Positions 22,440 to 33,291 are shown, numbered from the stretch's first letter. The stretch: 64,000 nt of DNA from Akkermansia muciniphila (GCA_945901795.1 CAMDLP010000006.1:1-64000); one strand, 5' to 3'. A program made the numbers and translations. Notes: generated by a model not told the origin, from the sequence alone.

Positions 22440-22822
22440 TGAGTGAGATTCCGGACAACCACGGCAGCCCAGGAAACCGCGAGGTCACGCTCGAGCCGGA
22501 TGTTCATTACGTCTGCCAGCGCTGCACCGCCTGCTGCAAATGGCCGGGTGACGTGCGGCTTGAGGAGGATGAGATTTTGCCGATCGCGGAGTTCCTCGGT
22601 CTGGCGGAACAGGATTTCCTCGACCGATTCACCCGCCTGCGGACGAACCGGCAGGGACTCTCGCTGATCGAGAAGGAGAACCACGAGTGCGTCATGCTCG
22701 ACGGGAACGCCTGCCGCATCCATCCGGTGAAGCCCGAGCAATGCGCCGGGTTTCCCAACAAGTGGAATTTCCCCGGCTGGCGGCAGGTCTGTGAGGCGAT
22801 CCCGGTGCCGGTTGTGAAGTGA
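22436..22822 (+). CDS. YkgJ-family cysteine-cluster protein
   Basis: About 128 residues from ATG 22436 (or 22439). The YkgJ-type zinc/iron-binding cluster is CQRCTACCKWPGDV near the N-terminus, with later cysteines in CVMLDGNACRIHPVKPEQCAGFP. The family is thought to bind Zn or an Fe-S cluster and its role is not settled. It is coupled to the amidase gene by ATGA overlap. Its stop abuts the stop of the convergent acyltransferase gene (TGATCA, no gap). Confidence 0.85.
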   Translation: MMSEIPDNHGSPGNREVTLEPDVHYVCQRCTACCKWPGDVRLEEDEILPIAEFLGLAEQDFLDRFTRLRTNRQGLSLIEKENHECVMLDGNACRIHPVKPEQCAGFPNKWNFPGWRQVCEAIPVPVVK

Positions 22823-23959
22823 TCAGGAGCCGGTGATCCGCTTCCAGAGCGCACGTGGCGAGGCGGACTTGCACGCCAGCGCCGGCTTCTCGACGAGGTG
22901 CCAGCTCAGCAGCGCCAGTACGAAGGCCCTCGCATAGACCAGCCCCACCGAGCGCAACGAGGTCATTAGTCCGAGCTGGACGAGGACGTTGATGACGATC
23001 GAGTGATAGATATAAATCCCGTAGGAAATATCCGTGCCGCGGAGCACTTGGTTGGATAAGGGGCGCAAGCTGAACGCCCCGGCGATGGTGGCGAGGGTGA
23101 GCAGGGCGCGCGACGGCAGGTAGGCGAGGTAGAACGGCAGCGAGCGGTGTTCGACGCAAGTTCCCAACAGCCACGTGAAGGCGATGAAGCCGAGCAGGTA
23201 GTATAGGAACTTGCCTTCAAGCCAGCTCTTAAGCGCATCAAAGTTCCAATGGATCAGGATGCCTAGCAGGAACATCCACAGGTGCGGGATCAGCGTCACG
23301 TGGAGCAGCTTGAAAAGCATCGGCGCGCCGGTGAAGCCGCCGGGGCCGTTCACCTTGTCGTCGAGGACGCAGTAGCTGGCGAACGAGACGAGGAACAACA
23401 CCGCGATGATGGATCTGGCAGACTTCTTTTCACGGCCGAGGAAGTGGAGAAGCGGGATGAAGGCATAGAACTGGAGTTCCACGGTGATCGTCCACAAAGC
23501 GCCGTTCGCCACCCCGATGCCGAAGCCGCGGAAGTGCTCGGGATTCCAAAACTGGAAGAAGCTCACTTGTCCCGTTAGCCAGGCGGCGAAGGTTTTGGAG
23601 AAGATGAAATCGGGCTTCAGGAACCCGAAGCTGCCGAGAACCGCCAGGGTCACGAGCAGGCAGACCCACAACGCCGGGAAGATCCGCAGGCCGCGCCGCC
23701 AGAAGTAGCCGCCGAGGTCCGCCGGGTTTCTCTCGTAGGACTTGGTGATGAGAAATCCGCTGATCACGAAGAAAATCGGCACGCCGGGAACCAGCATCAG
23801 CGCGTCGAAGACCTGCTTGCCCCATGCGGGAAGTTGCTTGGCCAGACCCGTGTGGCCGATGGCGTGGGCGACCACCACCTGCGCCGCCGCCAGCAGACGG
23901 ATGAGGTCGAAGTTGTTCTGCCGGTGCGGTGAAATCATCGTGGGGGTGCGAAACGGCAT
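22823..23959 (-). CDS. Acyltransferase 3 family membrane protein (OafA/YrhL type)
   Basis: A 378-residue polytopic membrane protein with about ten helices. The family start is visible: NNFDLIRLLAAAQVVVAHA, containing the conserved R and catalytic-type H. GVPIFFVISGFLITKSY and FWRRGLRIFPALW follow. Such enzymes move acetyl or other acyl groups onto surface polysaccharides, O-antigen or peptidoglycan. ATG 23938 would give a start 7 residues shorter and is equally possible. It lies 15 bases after the glycerate kinase stop in the same direction. Confidence 0.9.
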   Translation of the reverse strand: MPFRTPTMISPHRQNNFDLIRLLAAAQVVVAHAIGHTGLAKQLPAWGKQVFDALMLVPGVPIFFVISGFLITKSYERNPADLGGYFWRRGLRIFPALWVCLLVTLAVLGSFGFLKPDFIFSKTFAAWLTGQVSFFQFWNPEHFRGFGIGVANGALWTITVELQFYAFIPLLHFLGREKKSARSIIAVLFLVSFASYCVLDDKVNGPGGFTGAPMLFKLLHVTLIPHLWMFLLGILIHWNFDALKSWLEGKFLYYLLGFIAFTWLLGTCVEHRSLPFYLAYLPSRALLTLATIAGAFSLRPLSNQVLRGTDISYGIYIYHSIVINVLVQLGLMTSLRSVGLVYARAFVLALLSWHLVEKPALACKSASPRALWKRITGS

Positions 23960-23974
23960 AGTTTCTCATTCCCC

Positions 23975-25093
23975 TCAAGGCGAGCCTAATCCGGCTTCCA
24001 CTACCCGCTCCGTGAGAAGCGGGCCGGCTCGGGCGATGAGGGTTTCCAGCGGGAGTCCGCTATCAGCCAGCGCGTGGAGGGACTGGAAAATGCCGCTGGC
24101 GCGCACCGCGTCATCGGCCTGTCCGCAGAAGCCGGTGACGGGGACGGCTAAGCGGTTGGCGAGGCGGGCGAGGGCGACCGGGCCTTTGCCGCCGAGGCTT
24201 TGGCGGTCGAGCGAGCCTTCGCCGGTGATGACGTGATCGGCCGCTTGGATCCGGGTTTCCAAATCCAGCAACTTCGCCAGCAGGTCGAAGCCGGAAATCA
24301 GTTTTGCATCGGTGAAATGCAGCAAGCCGAAGCCCAAGCCCCCGGCGGCGCCGGCTCCGGGAACGACCGCTGCGGCTTCATCGCCGCCGCTGATAGAAAT
24401 GAGGTGGCCGAGCGCGGCTTCCAGCGCGGTTTGATTTTCGGGCGTCGCGCCTTTTTGTTCCGAAAAAACCGCGGTGGCTCCGCGCGGGCCTAGTAGTGGA
24501 TTGCCCACATCACAGGCGGCGACGATTGCCGGGAGGGCGATGCGGTGTTTGAAATCCACGCGCCGGAGCTGCAGCAGATTGGCCGGGATCGGGTCAATTA
24601 TTTCGTCGTTCGCATCGAGGAAATCGATCCCGAGCGCGGCCGCCATTCCGCAGCCTCCGTCGTTGGTCGCGCTGCCGCCGAGGCCGAGGATGACGCGGGT
24701 GACCGCATGCTCGGAAATGGCGTGGACGATTTGCGTCCCAACGCCGCGGGTCGTGGCATGCACCGGATCGCGCTCGTCCGGCGTGAGTCGCCACAATCCA
24801 GCAGTCTCCGCCATTTCAAGAATCGCCGTGGGGCCATCGCGCGTGTCGGCTAACATATATCGGCTCGTGATGCTTCGTCCGAGCGCATCGACTGCCTGGC
24901 AGGTGATCCATTTCCCGTGAAGAGTGGAAATCAAGGTTTCCATAAACCCCTCGCCGCCGTCGGCGATCGGGCAGAGATCAAGTTCCGCATCCGGTTCGAT
25001 CCGGCGGATGCCTGCAGCGATGGCCTCGGCGGCTTCAAGCGCGGTGAGCGAGCCTTTGAACTTATCCGGGGCGATGAGGAAACGGCGGGGCAT
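23975..25093 (-). CDS. Glycerate kinase (GarK/GlxK family)
   Basis: A 372-residue class II-type glycerate kinase. LIAPDKFKGSLTALEAAEAIA at the N-terminus, CPIADGGEGFMETL, and GLGGSATNDGGCGMAAALG are the signature blocks. DHVITGEGSLDRQSLGGKGPVALA follows. It phosphorylates D-glycerate, usually to 2-phosphoglycerate, feeding glycolysis from glyoxylate or glucarate routes. It starts two bases after the tex stop codon, so the two are translated from one transcript. Confidence 0.92.
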   Translation of the reverse strand: MPRRFLIAPDKFKGSLTALEAAEAIAAGIRRIEPDAELDLCPIADGGEGFMETLISTLHGKWITCQAVDALGRSITSRYMLADTRDGPTAILEMAETAGLWRLTPDERDPVHATTRGVGTQIVHAISEHAVTRVILGLGGSATNDGGCGMAAALGIDFLDANDEIIDPIPANLLQLRRVDFKHRIALPAIVAACDVGNPLLGPRGATAVFSEQKGATPENQTALEAALGHLISISGGDEAAAVVPGAGAAGGLGFGLLHFTDAKLISGFDLLAKLLDLETRIQAADHVITGEGSLDRQSLGGKGPVALARLANRLAVPVTGFCGQADDAVRASGIFQSLHALADSGLPLETLIARAGPLLTERVVEAGLGSP

Positions 25094-25095
25094 GG

Positions 25096-27381
25096 CTATT
25101 TCTTCTTCGCCTGACTGAGGGCTTGGGAAAACCAGTCGTTGTTCTGGGCGGCACCGGGTTTGAAATCCGCCGTCCGGCCTTGCGGGCGCGGGCGGTTTTG
25201 CTGCGGACCGCGGTCGCCGGACTCGGAGCGACGGTTGTCGAGATCTACTTTGCTCTTCATGGAGAGCGCGATGCGGTTGCGCTTGAGATCGACTTCGACG
25301 ACGGTGACCTGGACTTTCTGGCCGACTTTGACGACTTCCGAGGCGTCGCGGATGAAGTGGTCTGCTAGCTGCGAGACGTGGACGAGTCCGTCCTGATGGA
25401 CACCGACATCGACGAAGGCTCCGAACGCGGTGACATTGGTGACGATGCCGGGAAGCTTCATCCCGATCTGGAGGTCGGACGGCTTCTCGACGCCTTCGAC
25501 AAACGAGAAGAGCTCGAACTGTTTCCGCGGGTCGCGGCCGGGTTTGGCGAGCTCGGCGACGATGTCCTTGAGCGTCGGCAGGCCGACTTGGTCATCGACG
25601 TATTTCGTCAGATCGATCTTCTTGCGGGCGGCTTCGTTGCCTAGCAACTCCTCGACCTTGCAGCCGGCGTCCGCAGCCATTTTCTCGACGAGCGGATAGC
25701 GTTCCGGGTGGACGGCGGATGAATCCAGCGGGTGCGCGCCACCGCGCACGCGGAGGAATCCCGCGGCTTGCTCGAAGGCTTTCTCGCCGAGGCGCGGGAC
25801 TTTCTTCAACTGCTCGCGCGAGGTGAAAGCGCCGTTTTCATTGCGCCACGCGACGATGTTTTCGGCGAGCGAGGCGTTGAGGCCGGAGACGTAGGAGAGC
25901 AGTTGCTTGGAGGCGGTGTTGATCTCGACGCCGACGGCGTTGACGCAGCTAACCACGGTGTCGTCGAGGCTGGCCTTGAGCGCGCGTTGGTCGACGTCGT
26001 GCTGGTATTGGCCGACGCCGATGGCTTTCGCGTCGAGCTTCACGAGCTCGGCGAGCGGGTCCATCAGGCGGCGGCCGATGCTGACGGCGCCACGGACGGT
26101 GACGTCCTCGTTAGGGAATTCCTCGCGGGCGACATCGGAGGCGGAGTAGATGGACGCGCCGCTTTCATTGACCATCACGACGGGGATGGAGGAGGGGAGC
26201 TTGAGCTTTTTGATAAAGGCTTCAGTCTCGCGCGACGCCGTTCCATTGCCGATGGCGATGGCTTCGATGTCGTGCTTTTTGATCAGCCCCATCACTTCGA
26301 CGGCGGCTTCGTAAGCTTGGTTTTGCGAGCTGGCGGTGGCGTGGAGCACGGTGTGATGGAGTAGCTTGCCGGAGCGGTCGAGCACGACGGTCTTGCAACC
26401 GGAGCGGAAGCCGGGGTCGATGGCTAACAAGCGCTTTTCACCCAGCGGCGAGGCGAGCAGGAGTTCGCGGAAATTGTCGGCAAAGACAGTGATGGCAGTT
26501 TCGTCAGCGCGTTTTTTTGCCATTAGACGGGCCTCGGTTTCCATCGACGGCATGAGCAGGCGCTTGCAGCCGTCTTCGACGGCTTGGGCGACGTGTTTGG
26601 CGGCGGGGCCGTTGGATTTCACCCAGTCCGGCAGGGCGGTGGCGGTCACTTTTTCGAGCGGCACTTCCACGCGCATCAGCAGGAATCCTTCCTTTTCGCC
26701 GCGGCGGATGGCGAGCGTGCGGTGCGATGGGATGGAGTTGAACGGCTCGCTCCACTCGAAGTAGTCGCGGAATTTCTGCGCGTCCGCTTCCTCTTCTTTT
26801 CCATACATGATCTTCGAGGAAACGGTCGCGTCCTCTTCGTAGATCTTCCGCACGCGGCCACGCAGCGGGGCGTCGTCGGCGACGCGTTCGGCGATGATGT
26901 CGCGGGCTCCTGCTAGAGATTCCACAATGGTGGGCACTTCCATTTCCGGGTTGAGGAACTTGGCGGCTTCCTCCTCGGGATCGGCGGCTTGGTTTTCGAA
27001 AATGAAATCGGCGAGCGGGGTGAGGCCGCGCTCGATCGCCTTCGTCGCGCGGGTCTGGCGCTTCGGGCGGTAAGGTGCGAAAATGTCCTCGACGGTGGCG
27101 AGGGTGAGCGCGGCTTCGAGTTTCTTCTTCAATTCGGGAGTGAGCAGCGAGCGCTCTTCCAGCGATTTGAGAACCGCGCTGCGGCGGGAGTCGAGCTCGG
27201 CAAGTTGCAGCATCCGGTCGCGGATGGTGGTGATCTGGACCTCGTCGAGCGAGCCAGTCTGCTCCTTGCGGTAGCGGGAAAGGAAGGGGACCGTGCCGCC
27301 CTCGGCGAGCAGCTTGGCGGTGGTGGTGACGGAGGAGAGGGAGATACCGGTTTCGCGGGCGATTGCTTCGAGGTGAGTCAT
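25096..27381 (-). CDS. tex: Tex-family RNA-binding transcription accessory protein
   Basis: 761 residues from ATG 27381 (MTHLEAIARETGISLSSVTTTAKLL). Domains in order: Tex N-terminal helix-turn-helix and DVEDIFAPYRPKRQTRATKA-type region, a YqgF/RNase H-like domain (LLAIDPGFRSGCKTVVLD), helix-hairpin-helix segments (YVSGLNASLAENIVAWRNENG), and an S1 domain (GIVTNVTAFGAFVDVGVHQDGLVHVSQLAD). A Gln/Arg-rich low-complexity tail follows. Tex binds RNA and affects transcription of virulence or stress genes in other bacteria. The start 13 codons upstream is less family-like. Confidence 0.94.
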   Translation of the reverse strand: MTHLEAIARETGISLSSVTTTAKLLAEGGTVPFLSRYRKEQTGSLDEVQITTIRDRMLQLAELDSRRSAVLKSLEERSLLTPELKKKLEAALTLATVEDIFAPYRPKRQTRATKAIERGLTPLADFIFENQAADPEEEAAKFLNPEMEVPTIVESLAGARDIIAERVADDAPLRGRVRKIYEEDATVSSKIMYGKEEEADAQKFRDYFEWSEPFNSIPSHRTLAIRRGEKEGFLLMRVEVPLEKVTATALPDWVKSNGPAAKHVAQAVEDGCKRLLMPSMETEARLMAKKRADETAITVFADNFRELLLASPLGEKRLLAIDPGFRSGCKTVVLDRSGKLLHHTVLHATASSQNQAYEAAVEVMGLIKKHDIEAIAIGNGTASRETEAFIKKLKLPSSIPVVMVNESGASIYSASDVAREEFPNEDVTVRGAVSIGRRLMDPLAELVKLDAKAIGVGQYQHDVDQRALKASLDDTVVSCVNAVGVEINTASKQLLSYVSGLNASLAENIVAWRNENGAFTSREQLKKVPRLGEKAFEQAAGFLRVRGGAHPLDSSAVHPERYPLVEKMAADAGCKVEELLGNEAARKKIDLTKYVDDQVGLPTLKDIVAELAKPGRDPRKQFELFSFVEGVEKPSDLQIGMKLPGIVTNVTAFGAFVDVGVHQDGLVHVSQLADHFIRDASEVVKVGQKVQVTVVEVDLKRNRIALSMKSKVDLDNRRSESGDRGPQQNRPRPQGRTADFKPGAAQNNDWFSQALSQAKKK

Positions 27382-27442
27382 GCTGGCGGCCGTTTTAGGG
27401 GGGGCATGGGGCGTGGGCAAGAAATTGGAGGGGGGAATTCAT

Positions 27443-28534
<1,092 letters not shown>

Positions 28535-28610
28535 GGCCGCCAGTGTAGGTTTCCTGCATAGCGAGGCAAGCCACTGGATCGGGCCAGTCATCCCGGCACT
28601 TCGATCTTGC

Positions 28611-29855
28611 TCAGTCTCCGAATCGTCCGGCCACCCAGCTCCAGCCCAGTGCACCCACGCATGCCAGGATCAACACGATGCTCACCCAGCCGGCAGCCCG
28701 TGTCCACTGCCCGGATCGTGAGGTGCCGGAAATCGACGCGCTACTGGCCAATAATTGCAGCGCGATCACATGCAGCGGCAGCACCACCGCATTCACCACC
28801 TGGGTGGCATAAATCAGCGGGATCAGCGGCAATGAAGGCAGCGAGACCACGCTCACCGCCATGATCGTCAATCCGATGAACGCCGCATAGAACCACTGGA
28901 AATGCCGCGAATCCAGATCCAGCGATGCCGGTTCCCCCACACCCTCGGCGATCGAATAGGCCGTTGCGATCGGGACGACGGCCGCCGCCAACAGCGCCGC
29001 ACCCAGCAGGCCCGCGCCGAAGAGGAGTGTCGCGAACCGGCCTGCCAACGGTTGCAGCGCCTTCGCCGCGTCTCCGGCATCGGCGATGTGGACACCCGCC
29101 CTGTGCAGCGTCGCCGCGCAGGCCACCGCGATCGACAGGCCGATCACTCCCGTTAGCACCGAGCCGATGATTACGTCGGCCCGCGCCCAATGCAGGGATT
29201 CCAACGAAATCTTCTTATCCACCGCGTAGGACTGGATGAATGCCAGACCCCACGGGGCCAGTGTCGTGCCCAGTGCCGCGGCGATCGCGATCCATCCGGC
29301 CGGGTTCGTCGGCAGATGCGGGACCAGCGAGTGATGCCACACCGCGCTCCAGTCCGGCCCAGCCAGCAGCCCGTCCACGATGTAAAGCGCCAGCGTCGCC
29401 GAGATGATCAGAAGCACCCGCTCCACCCGGTGGAACGAGCCGAGCACCACCACCAAGGAAATCAACACCCCCGCCATCGGGGCACTGATCCACGATGGGA
29501 TGCCCACCAGCCCGCATGCCGCCGAGATTCCGGCATACTCCGCACAGATCGTTCCGAAGTTGGCAAAAAGCAGCCCGCCCACCGCGAAGTAGCCCGCCCC
29601 GCGTCCCCATTTCTCCCGGATGAGGCCTACGAATCCCTTACCCGTCGCCGCTCCCAGTCGCACCGCCATGAGGTGAAATTGCACCAACAACACCGTCGAG
29701 GCCGGGATGATCCAGAGCAGCGTGTAGCCGAAATCCGCACCCAGCACCGAGTAAGTCGTGATGCCCGCCGGATCATCGTCGGAAAGCCCGGCCAGCAGTC
29801 CCGGACCCAGCACCGCGAGAAACGCAATCCACGTCCCGCGTCCAGACTCACGCAT
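28611..29855 (-). CDS. Nramp-family (COG1914) divalent metal transporter, DDDPAG subgroup
   Basis: A 414-residue, eleven-helix membrane protein from ATG 29855 (MRESGRGTWIAFLAVLGPG); a longer frame to 29963 adds a basic, unlikely leader. The helix-1 metal motif, DPGN in classic MntH, is DDDPAGITTYS. The helix-6 MPH motif is replaced by APWG in GTTLAPWGLAFIQSYAV. This pattern marks a large bacterial subgroup annotated as Nramp-like whose ion preference may differ from Mn2+. Metal choice is left open. It lies upstream of corA on the same strand. Confidence 0.88.
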   Translation of the reverse strand: MRESGRGTWIAFLAVLGPGLLAGLSDDDPAGITTYSVLGADFGYTLLWIIPASTVLLVQFHLMAVRLGAATGKGFVGLIREKWGRGAGYFAVGGLLFANFGTICAEYAGISAACGLVGIPSWISAPMAGVLISLVVVLGSFHRVERVLLIISATLALYIVDGLLAGPDWSAVWHHSLVPHLPTNPAGWIAIAAALGTTLAPWGLAFIQSYAVDKKISLESLHWARADVIIGSVLTGVIGLSIAVACAATLHRAGVHIADAGDAAKALQPLAGRFATLLFGAGLLGAALLAAAVVPIATAYSIAEGVGEPASLDLDSRHFQWFYAAFIGLTIMAVSVVSLPSLPLIPLIYATQVVNAVVLPLHVIALQLLASSASISGTSRSGQWTRAAGWVSIVLILACVGALGWSWVAGRFGD

Positions 29856-30304
29856 CCGGCCGAATCTCTGCCAGACGCCGCGCTGGTGGTGTGCCACCGC
29901 ATGTGGCGGCGAGCCCCGTCTCAACCGCCTTTTCCGGGCGGCGTGCCATGCCGTCTTAGGCATCCCCAGCCCTCCTTTTGAGCTTTGGGTATCTCGAATG
30001 ATGCTGCCACATCGCGCGAGCTTGCCGCCCGGAATTCGATCACGCGAGAAGAAACAAGCGGTGGCAACAGGGGGTAATGTCGCCTCGTTTTCACCGGCTC
30101 CTCAGAGAAGGCGATGGAGCGGTGGCGGATTTCGTTCCAGGAGAGCATGAGGTGGCTGAAAGCTAGGAAATGGGAGGGAGGCGGGGCGAGGGAAATTTCA
30201 GATCGAGTCGGAGCGAGACGCTCCGACAACGGTCTGGCGCGAGACGCGCCAGCCACTTTGGAGGTGGAAGTCGCGACAGGAATGTCGCTCCTATTTATTT
30301 CGTC
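29856..30304. other. Intergenic region carrying hairpin repeats
   Basis: No gene is recognised between the Nramp-like start and the dehydrogenase stop. The part near 29856-29963 could be translated leader of the transporter. The rest is dominated by the hairpin repeats at 30207-30288, which lie downstream of no plus-strand gene and upstream of the Nramp-like transcript. Confidence 0.5.
30207..30288. repeat. GAGAC-loop hairpin dimer plus a third hairpin
   Basis: Hairpin one (30207-30227) has 8-bp arms GTCGGAGC / GCTCCGAC around GAGAC. Hairpin two (30234-30252) has 7-bp arms CTGGCGC / GCGCCAG around GAGAC. The loops start 26 bases apart, joined by the text ACAACGGTCTGG and followed by AGCCACTT. 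A third hairpin of another type follows at 30273-30288 (GCGACA ggaa TGTCGC). This is the clearest intergenic copy of the dimer family. Confidence 0.85.
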
Positions 30305-31309
30305 TCAGTTCTTCAAATCGAGTTTCACCAGATTCGGGCAAACGCGGCCGGCATCGAAGTCCGCTAGATTGGCGAGCGTCGTTTTCGAAATGTTTTCCAT
30401 CGCCTCGCGGGTGAAGAACGCCTGATGGCCGGTGACCAGGACGTTGGGAAAGGTGGTCAGGCGCATGAAGACGTCGTCCTGGATGATGCGGAAGGAAAGG
30501 TCTTCGAAGAACAGCTCGGATTCCTCTTCATAGACATCGAGCGCGAGGCCTCCGATGCGGCCGGACTTGATGGCGGTGATGGCGGCTTCCGTATCGATGA
30601 GCGCGCCACGGCTGGTGTTGACGATGAAGACGCCGTCGCGCATCCGGGCGAGGGTCTTCTCCTCGATGAGGTGGAGGGTCTGCGGCATCAGCGGGCAATG
30701 CAGGCTGATCGCGTGCGAGCGGGCGAACAGCTCGTCGAGGCTGACGTAGCTGACACCGGATTTCACGCAATCCGGATTCGGATGCACGTCATAGGCCAGC
30801 ACTTCGCAGCCGAATCCCGTCATGATGCGGGCGAAAATACTGCCGATGATGCCAGTGCCGATCACTCCGACGGTCTTGCCGTGGACATCGGAGCCCATCA
30901 GTCCGTCGATTGAGAAATTCCCCTCCCGCACGCGGTTGTAGGCCTTGTGGATGCGGCGGTTGAGGCAGAGCAGCAGGGCGACGGCGTGCTCGGCGACGGC
31001 GTGTGGAGAATAGGCCGGGACGCGGGCGACTTGCAGGCCGAGCGCCTTCGCGGCTGCCAGATCGACGTTGTTGAATCCGGCGCAGCGCATGGCGATGAAG
31101 CGGGTACCGCCGCGGGCGAGATTTTCTAACGTATCGGCGTCAAGTACGTCATTCACGAAGGCGCAGACTGCCAGCGAATCCTCGGCGAGTAGCGCGGTTT
31201 CGGGTTTCAGCCGGTTCTCGATGAATACCAGCTGGTGGCCGAAGGGCGCGTTGAACTCCGTGAGGAATTGCTCGTCGTAGGGCTTGGTGCTGAAGACGGT
31301 GACTTTCAT
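30305..31309 (-). CDS. D-2-hydroxyacid dehydrogenase (D-lactate dehydrogenase LdhA type)
   Basis: 334 residues from ATG 31309 (MKVTVFSTKPYDEQFLTEFN). It carries the NAD-binding loop VGVIGTGIIGSIFARIM, the arginine block VFIVNTSRGALIDT, and the catalytic histidine in NVLVTGHQAFFTREAM. VFSTKPYD and the phenylalanine pair before the C-terminus are typical of fermentative LdhA, which reduces pyruvate to D-lactate. Related dehydrogenases act on other 2-oxoacids, so the substrate is inferred. The lipoprotein hydrolase gene ends 7 bases upstream on the same strand. Confidence 0.9.
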   Translation of the reverse strand: MKVTVFSTKPYDEQFLTEFNAPFGHQLVFIENRLKPETALLAEDSLAVCAFVNDVLDADTLENLARGGTRFIAMRCAGFNNVDLAAAKALGLQVARVPAYSPHAVAEHAVALLLCLNRRIHKAYNRVREGNFSIDGLMGSDVHGKTVGVIGTGIIGSIFARIMTGFGCEVLAYDVHPNPDCVKSGVSYVSLDELFARSHAISLHCPLMPQTLHLIEEKTLARMRDGVFIVNTSRGALIDTEAAITAIKSGRIGGLALDVYEEESELFFEDLSFRIIQDDVFMRLTTFPNVLVTGHQAFFTREAMENISKTTLANLADFDAGRVCPNLVKLDLKN

Positions 31310-31316
31310 GATTCTG

Positions 31317-32966
31317 CTAGTTCGTGATTCCTGCGTTGAGCAGTAGGATGCGGCGCAGCTCGAGAATCGCCTGCGGGTCATCGTAGGCGCCATGGCTGTC
31401 CGGCACGATCTTCTCGGACTCTGCGGTGCTGAGGCGGGAGCTCCAGTAAGGCACCACGCCGTCGCTGCTGTGCGGCGTGTCGCCGCGGCCGCGGTCGCCG
31501 ATGATGGAGTGGTGCGGCACTTGGATCGGGATTTGATCGAGCTCCTTGTAGAGCGGATTGGAAGGCGAGAGTCCGGAGACGCTGTTGAGCGTGCCTTGGG
31601 AAACGAGATTGCCGGGAAGATCGATCAAGGCGCTGGTGATGGTGGTGGGCAGGGAGAGAATCTTGATGAACCACGAGGTGAGTGAAAGGTCGGCGAGGCC
31701 GCTACCGCGTTGCGGAGTGCAGATGTAGATTTGTCGGCCGATGTGGGGATTGGCGGAGAACAGAGCCATCCGCTTGGTTAGATGGTTCGGCGGCAGCGTG
31801 GCGTCGAGTCTATCCGCCTCCTTGCCGAAGCGCGCGTCCCAGAGTTTCCGGCCCGGTGAAATGACCTGCATCCGGGAAAGCAGTCCGCCCATGCTGTGGC
31901 CGACGAGGACCATCTTCTTCGGGTGGCCGAAGAGATCTTCAAATGCAGCCAACTCGTCGCGCAAGCGCATCGAGGAGTAGGCGATGGGCCAGCCGGTGGG
32001 GTAATAGAAAAGCAAGAACTGATAGCGTCCGCGTAGCTTGGGATCAGCCCGTAGATCGTTAATGACATCCCGCCACATCCGCGGGTGGGAGTTGAGTCCG
32101 TGGACGAGCAGCACGGGAATCCGCTCGGGATCGTAAGGCTCCATTAACATCAGTCTGGCATCCAGCGCGCCGGGGTGGATGAGTCCGGTGAGGGCGAGTT
32201 TGAACTCCTTGATATCGGCGGTTAGCTCGACGATTGGCGCGGTGAAATCCGCAGCGAGCGGGTACTCGGTGAGCCCGAGATTCACCCGGGAAACGGCGGT
32301 GGGGTCGTAGCCGGTGAGCGAGGCTTGGCGCGGGACTCCGGGCTTGGCAGGACCGCTGAAATCAAGCACTCCGGTGATCGGTTCCAAATAGCTGCGACTA
32401 CTCACGAACCGCTGCACTTTCGGATCGGACGGGCGTTTCCAAACCGGGGCGAACGCCGCACCCACGCCATCTTCGGTGTGCCAGTTTTCACAGAGCGTGC
32501 GTTTGACCTTGTGGGCGGGCTTCGCCGAACTCAGGCGGGCAAGCGGATAGACGCCTGGCTTCGGCGCTCTCGTCGCGCTGATCCGGTAGCTGTAGCCGGC
32601 GTAGCTGAATTGTTTCTCGGGCTGGTAGTTCGCCCCGATGAAATGCATGGCGACGCCCTCGGTGGCGGTGGCGATGACTCGCAGCGCGTGCTGCCGCGGT
32701 TCGCTCAGGTGTTTGATGTCAGTGATGCTGCCGCCGTCAGTGTCCAGCACGTCCCACGCGATCTCGGCGGCGCGCATTTGATAGACGACGCCTGCCTCGT
32801 CGTTGTTGGAGATTCCTCGCGCCTTTTTCAGCAAGGCATCGGCGGAGGCGAGGGTGTCGCCCCGCAGCTCGATGTTGGCTTGCTCGGCAGGCGGCAGAAC
32901 GGTCGCGCAGGATACCAACAGGCATGAGGCGAGTCCGGCGGCGAGGCGGAAATTTGAAAGGCGCAT
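31317..32966 (-). CDS. Lipoprotein alpha/beta hydrolase (lipase/esterase-like)
   Basis: 549 residues from ATG 32966. A signal peptide with lipobox LLVSC places it in a membrane as a lipoprotein. After a large N-terminal region of unknown fold comes an alpha/beta hydrolase domain. It has the oxyanion region IPVLLVHGLNSHPRMW, the nucleophile elbow GHSMGGLL, and a C-terminal DGVVPYWSS...SHGAYDDP region with candidate acid and histidine. The substrate is unknown; lipase or thioesterase-like activity on envelope lipids is a reasonable guess. Confidence 0.8.
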   Translation of the reverse strand: MRLSNFRLAAGLASCLLVSCATVLPPAEQANIELRGDTLASADALLKKARGISNNDEAGVVYQMRAAEIAWDVLDTDGGSITDIKHLSEPRQHALRVIATATEGVAMHFIGANYQPEKQFSYAGYSYRISATRAPKPGVYPLARLSSAKPAHKVKRTLCENWHTEDGVGAAFAPVWKRPSDPKVQRFVSSRSYLEPITGVLDFSGPAKPGVPRQASLTGYDPTAVSRVNLGLTEYPLAADFTAPIVELTADIKEFKLALTGLIHPGALDARLMLMEPYDPERIPVLLVHGLNSHPRMWRDVINDLRADPKLRGRYQFLLFYYPTGWPIAYSSMRLRDELAAFEDLFGHPKKMVLVGHSMGGLLSRMQVISPGRKLWDARFGKEADRLDATLPPNHLTKRMALFSANPHIGRQIYICTPQRGSGLADLSLTSWFIKILSLPTTITSALIDLPGNLVSQGTLNSVSGLSPSNPLYKELDQIPIQVPHHSIIGDRGRGDTPHSSDGVVPYWSSRLSTAESEKIVPDSHGAYDDPQAILELRRILLLNAGITN

Positions 32967-33009
32967 GAACAAGGGGCGGGCGGGTCTGGCAGGGATTTCC
33001 GAAAAAGGA

Positions 33010-33159
33010 TCACGGCATCGCGCCGTCCCTGATGAATGACTTGGTGACGACGAGGCGGACGCGTTCACCGGGCTGGCCGCGGACGGGGCCGAAGGTGATC
33101 CCGGCGGAGGCGGAGGAAACGAGTGCTAGCAGCGTGGCCGCAAATTGGAGGGGTTTCAT
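33010..33159 (-). pseudogene. Signal-peptide-bearing 49-residue ORF, probable truncated gene
   Basis: The frame begins MKPLQFAATLLALVSSASA, a textbook Sec signal peptide, followed by GITFGPVRGQPGERVRLVVT. It then stops at 33010-33012 after 49 codons. The mature part is too short for an independent domain and breaks off in what looks like the first beta strands. It is either a very small exported protein or the 5' scrap of a longer one. Confidence 0.45.
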
Positions 33160-33291
33160 GCTGCGGCAGGCTCCAGTGGAGGGCATGCCCGGTCAATCCA
33201 AAACCTCGGGGTGCCGGCGCATGTCCAGGCTGTTTCTTCGGGGATGGCTAAAGGCCGTTGCTGTCGGCCTATACCGGCTTTTTGACTCCCC

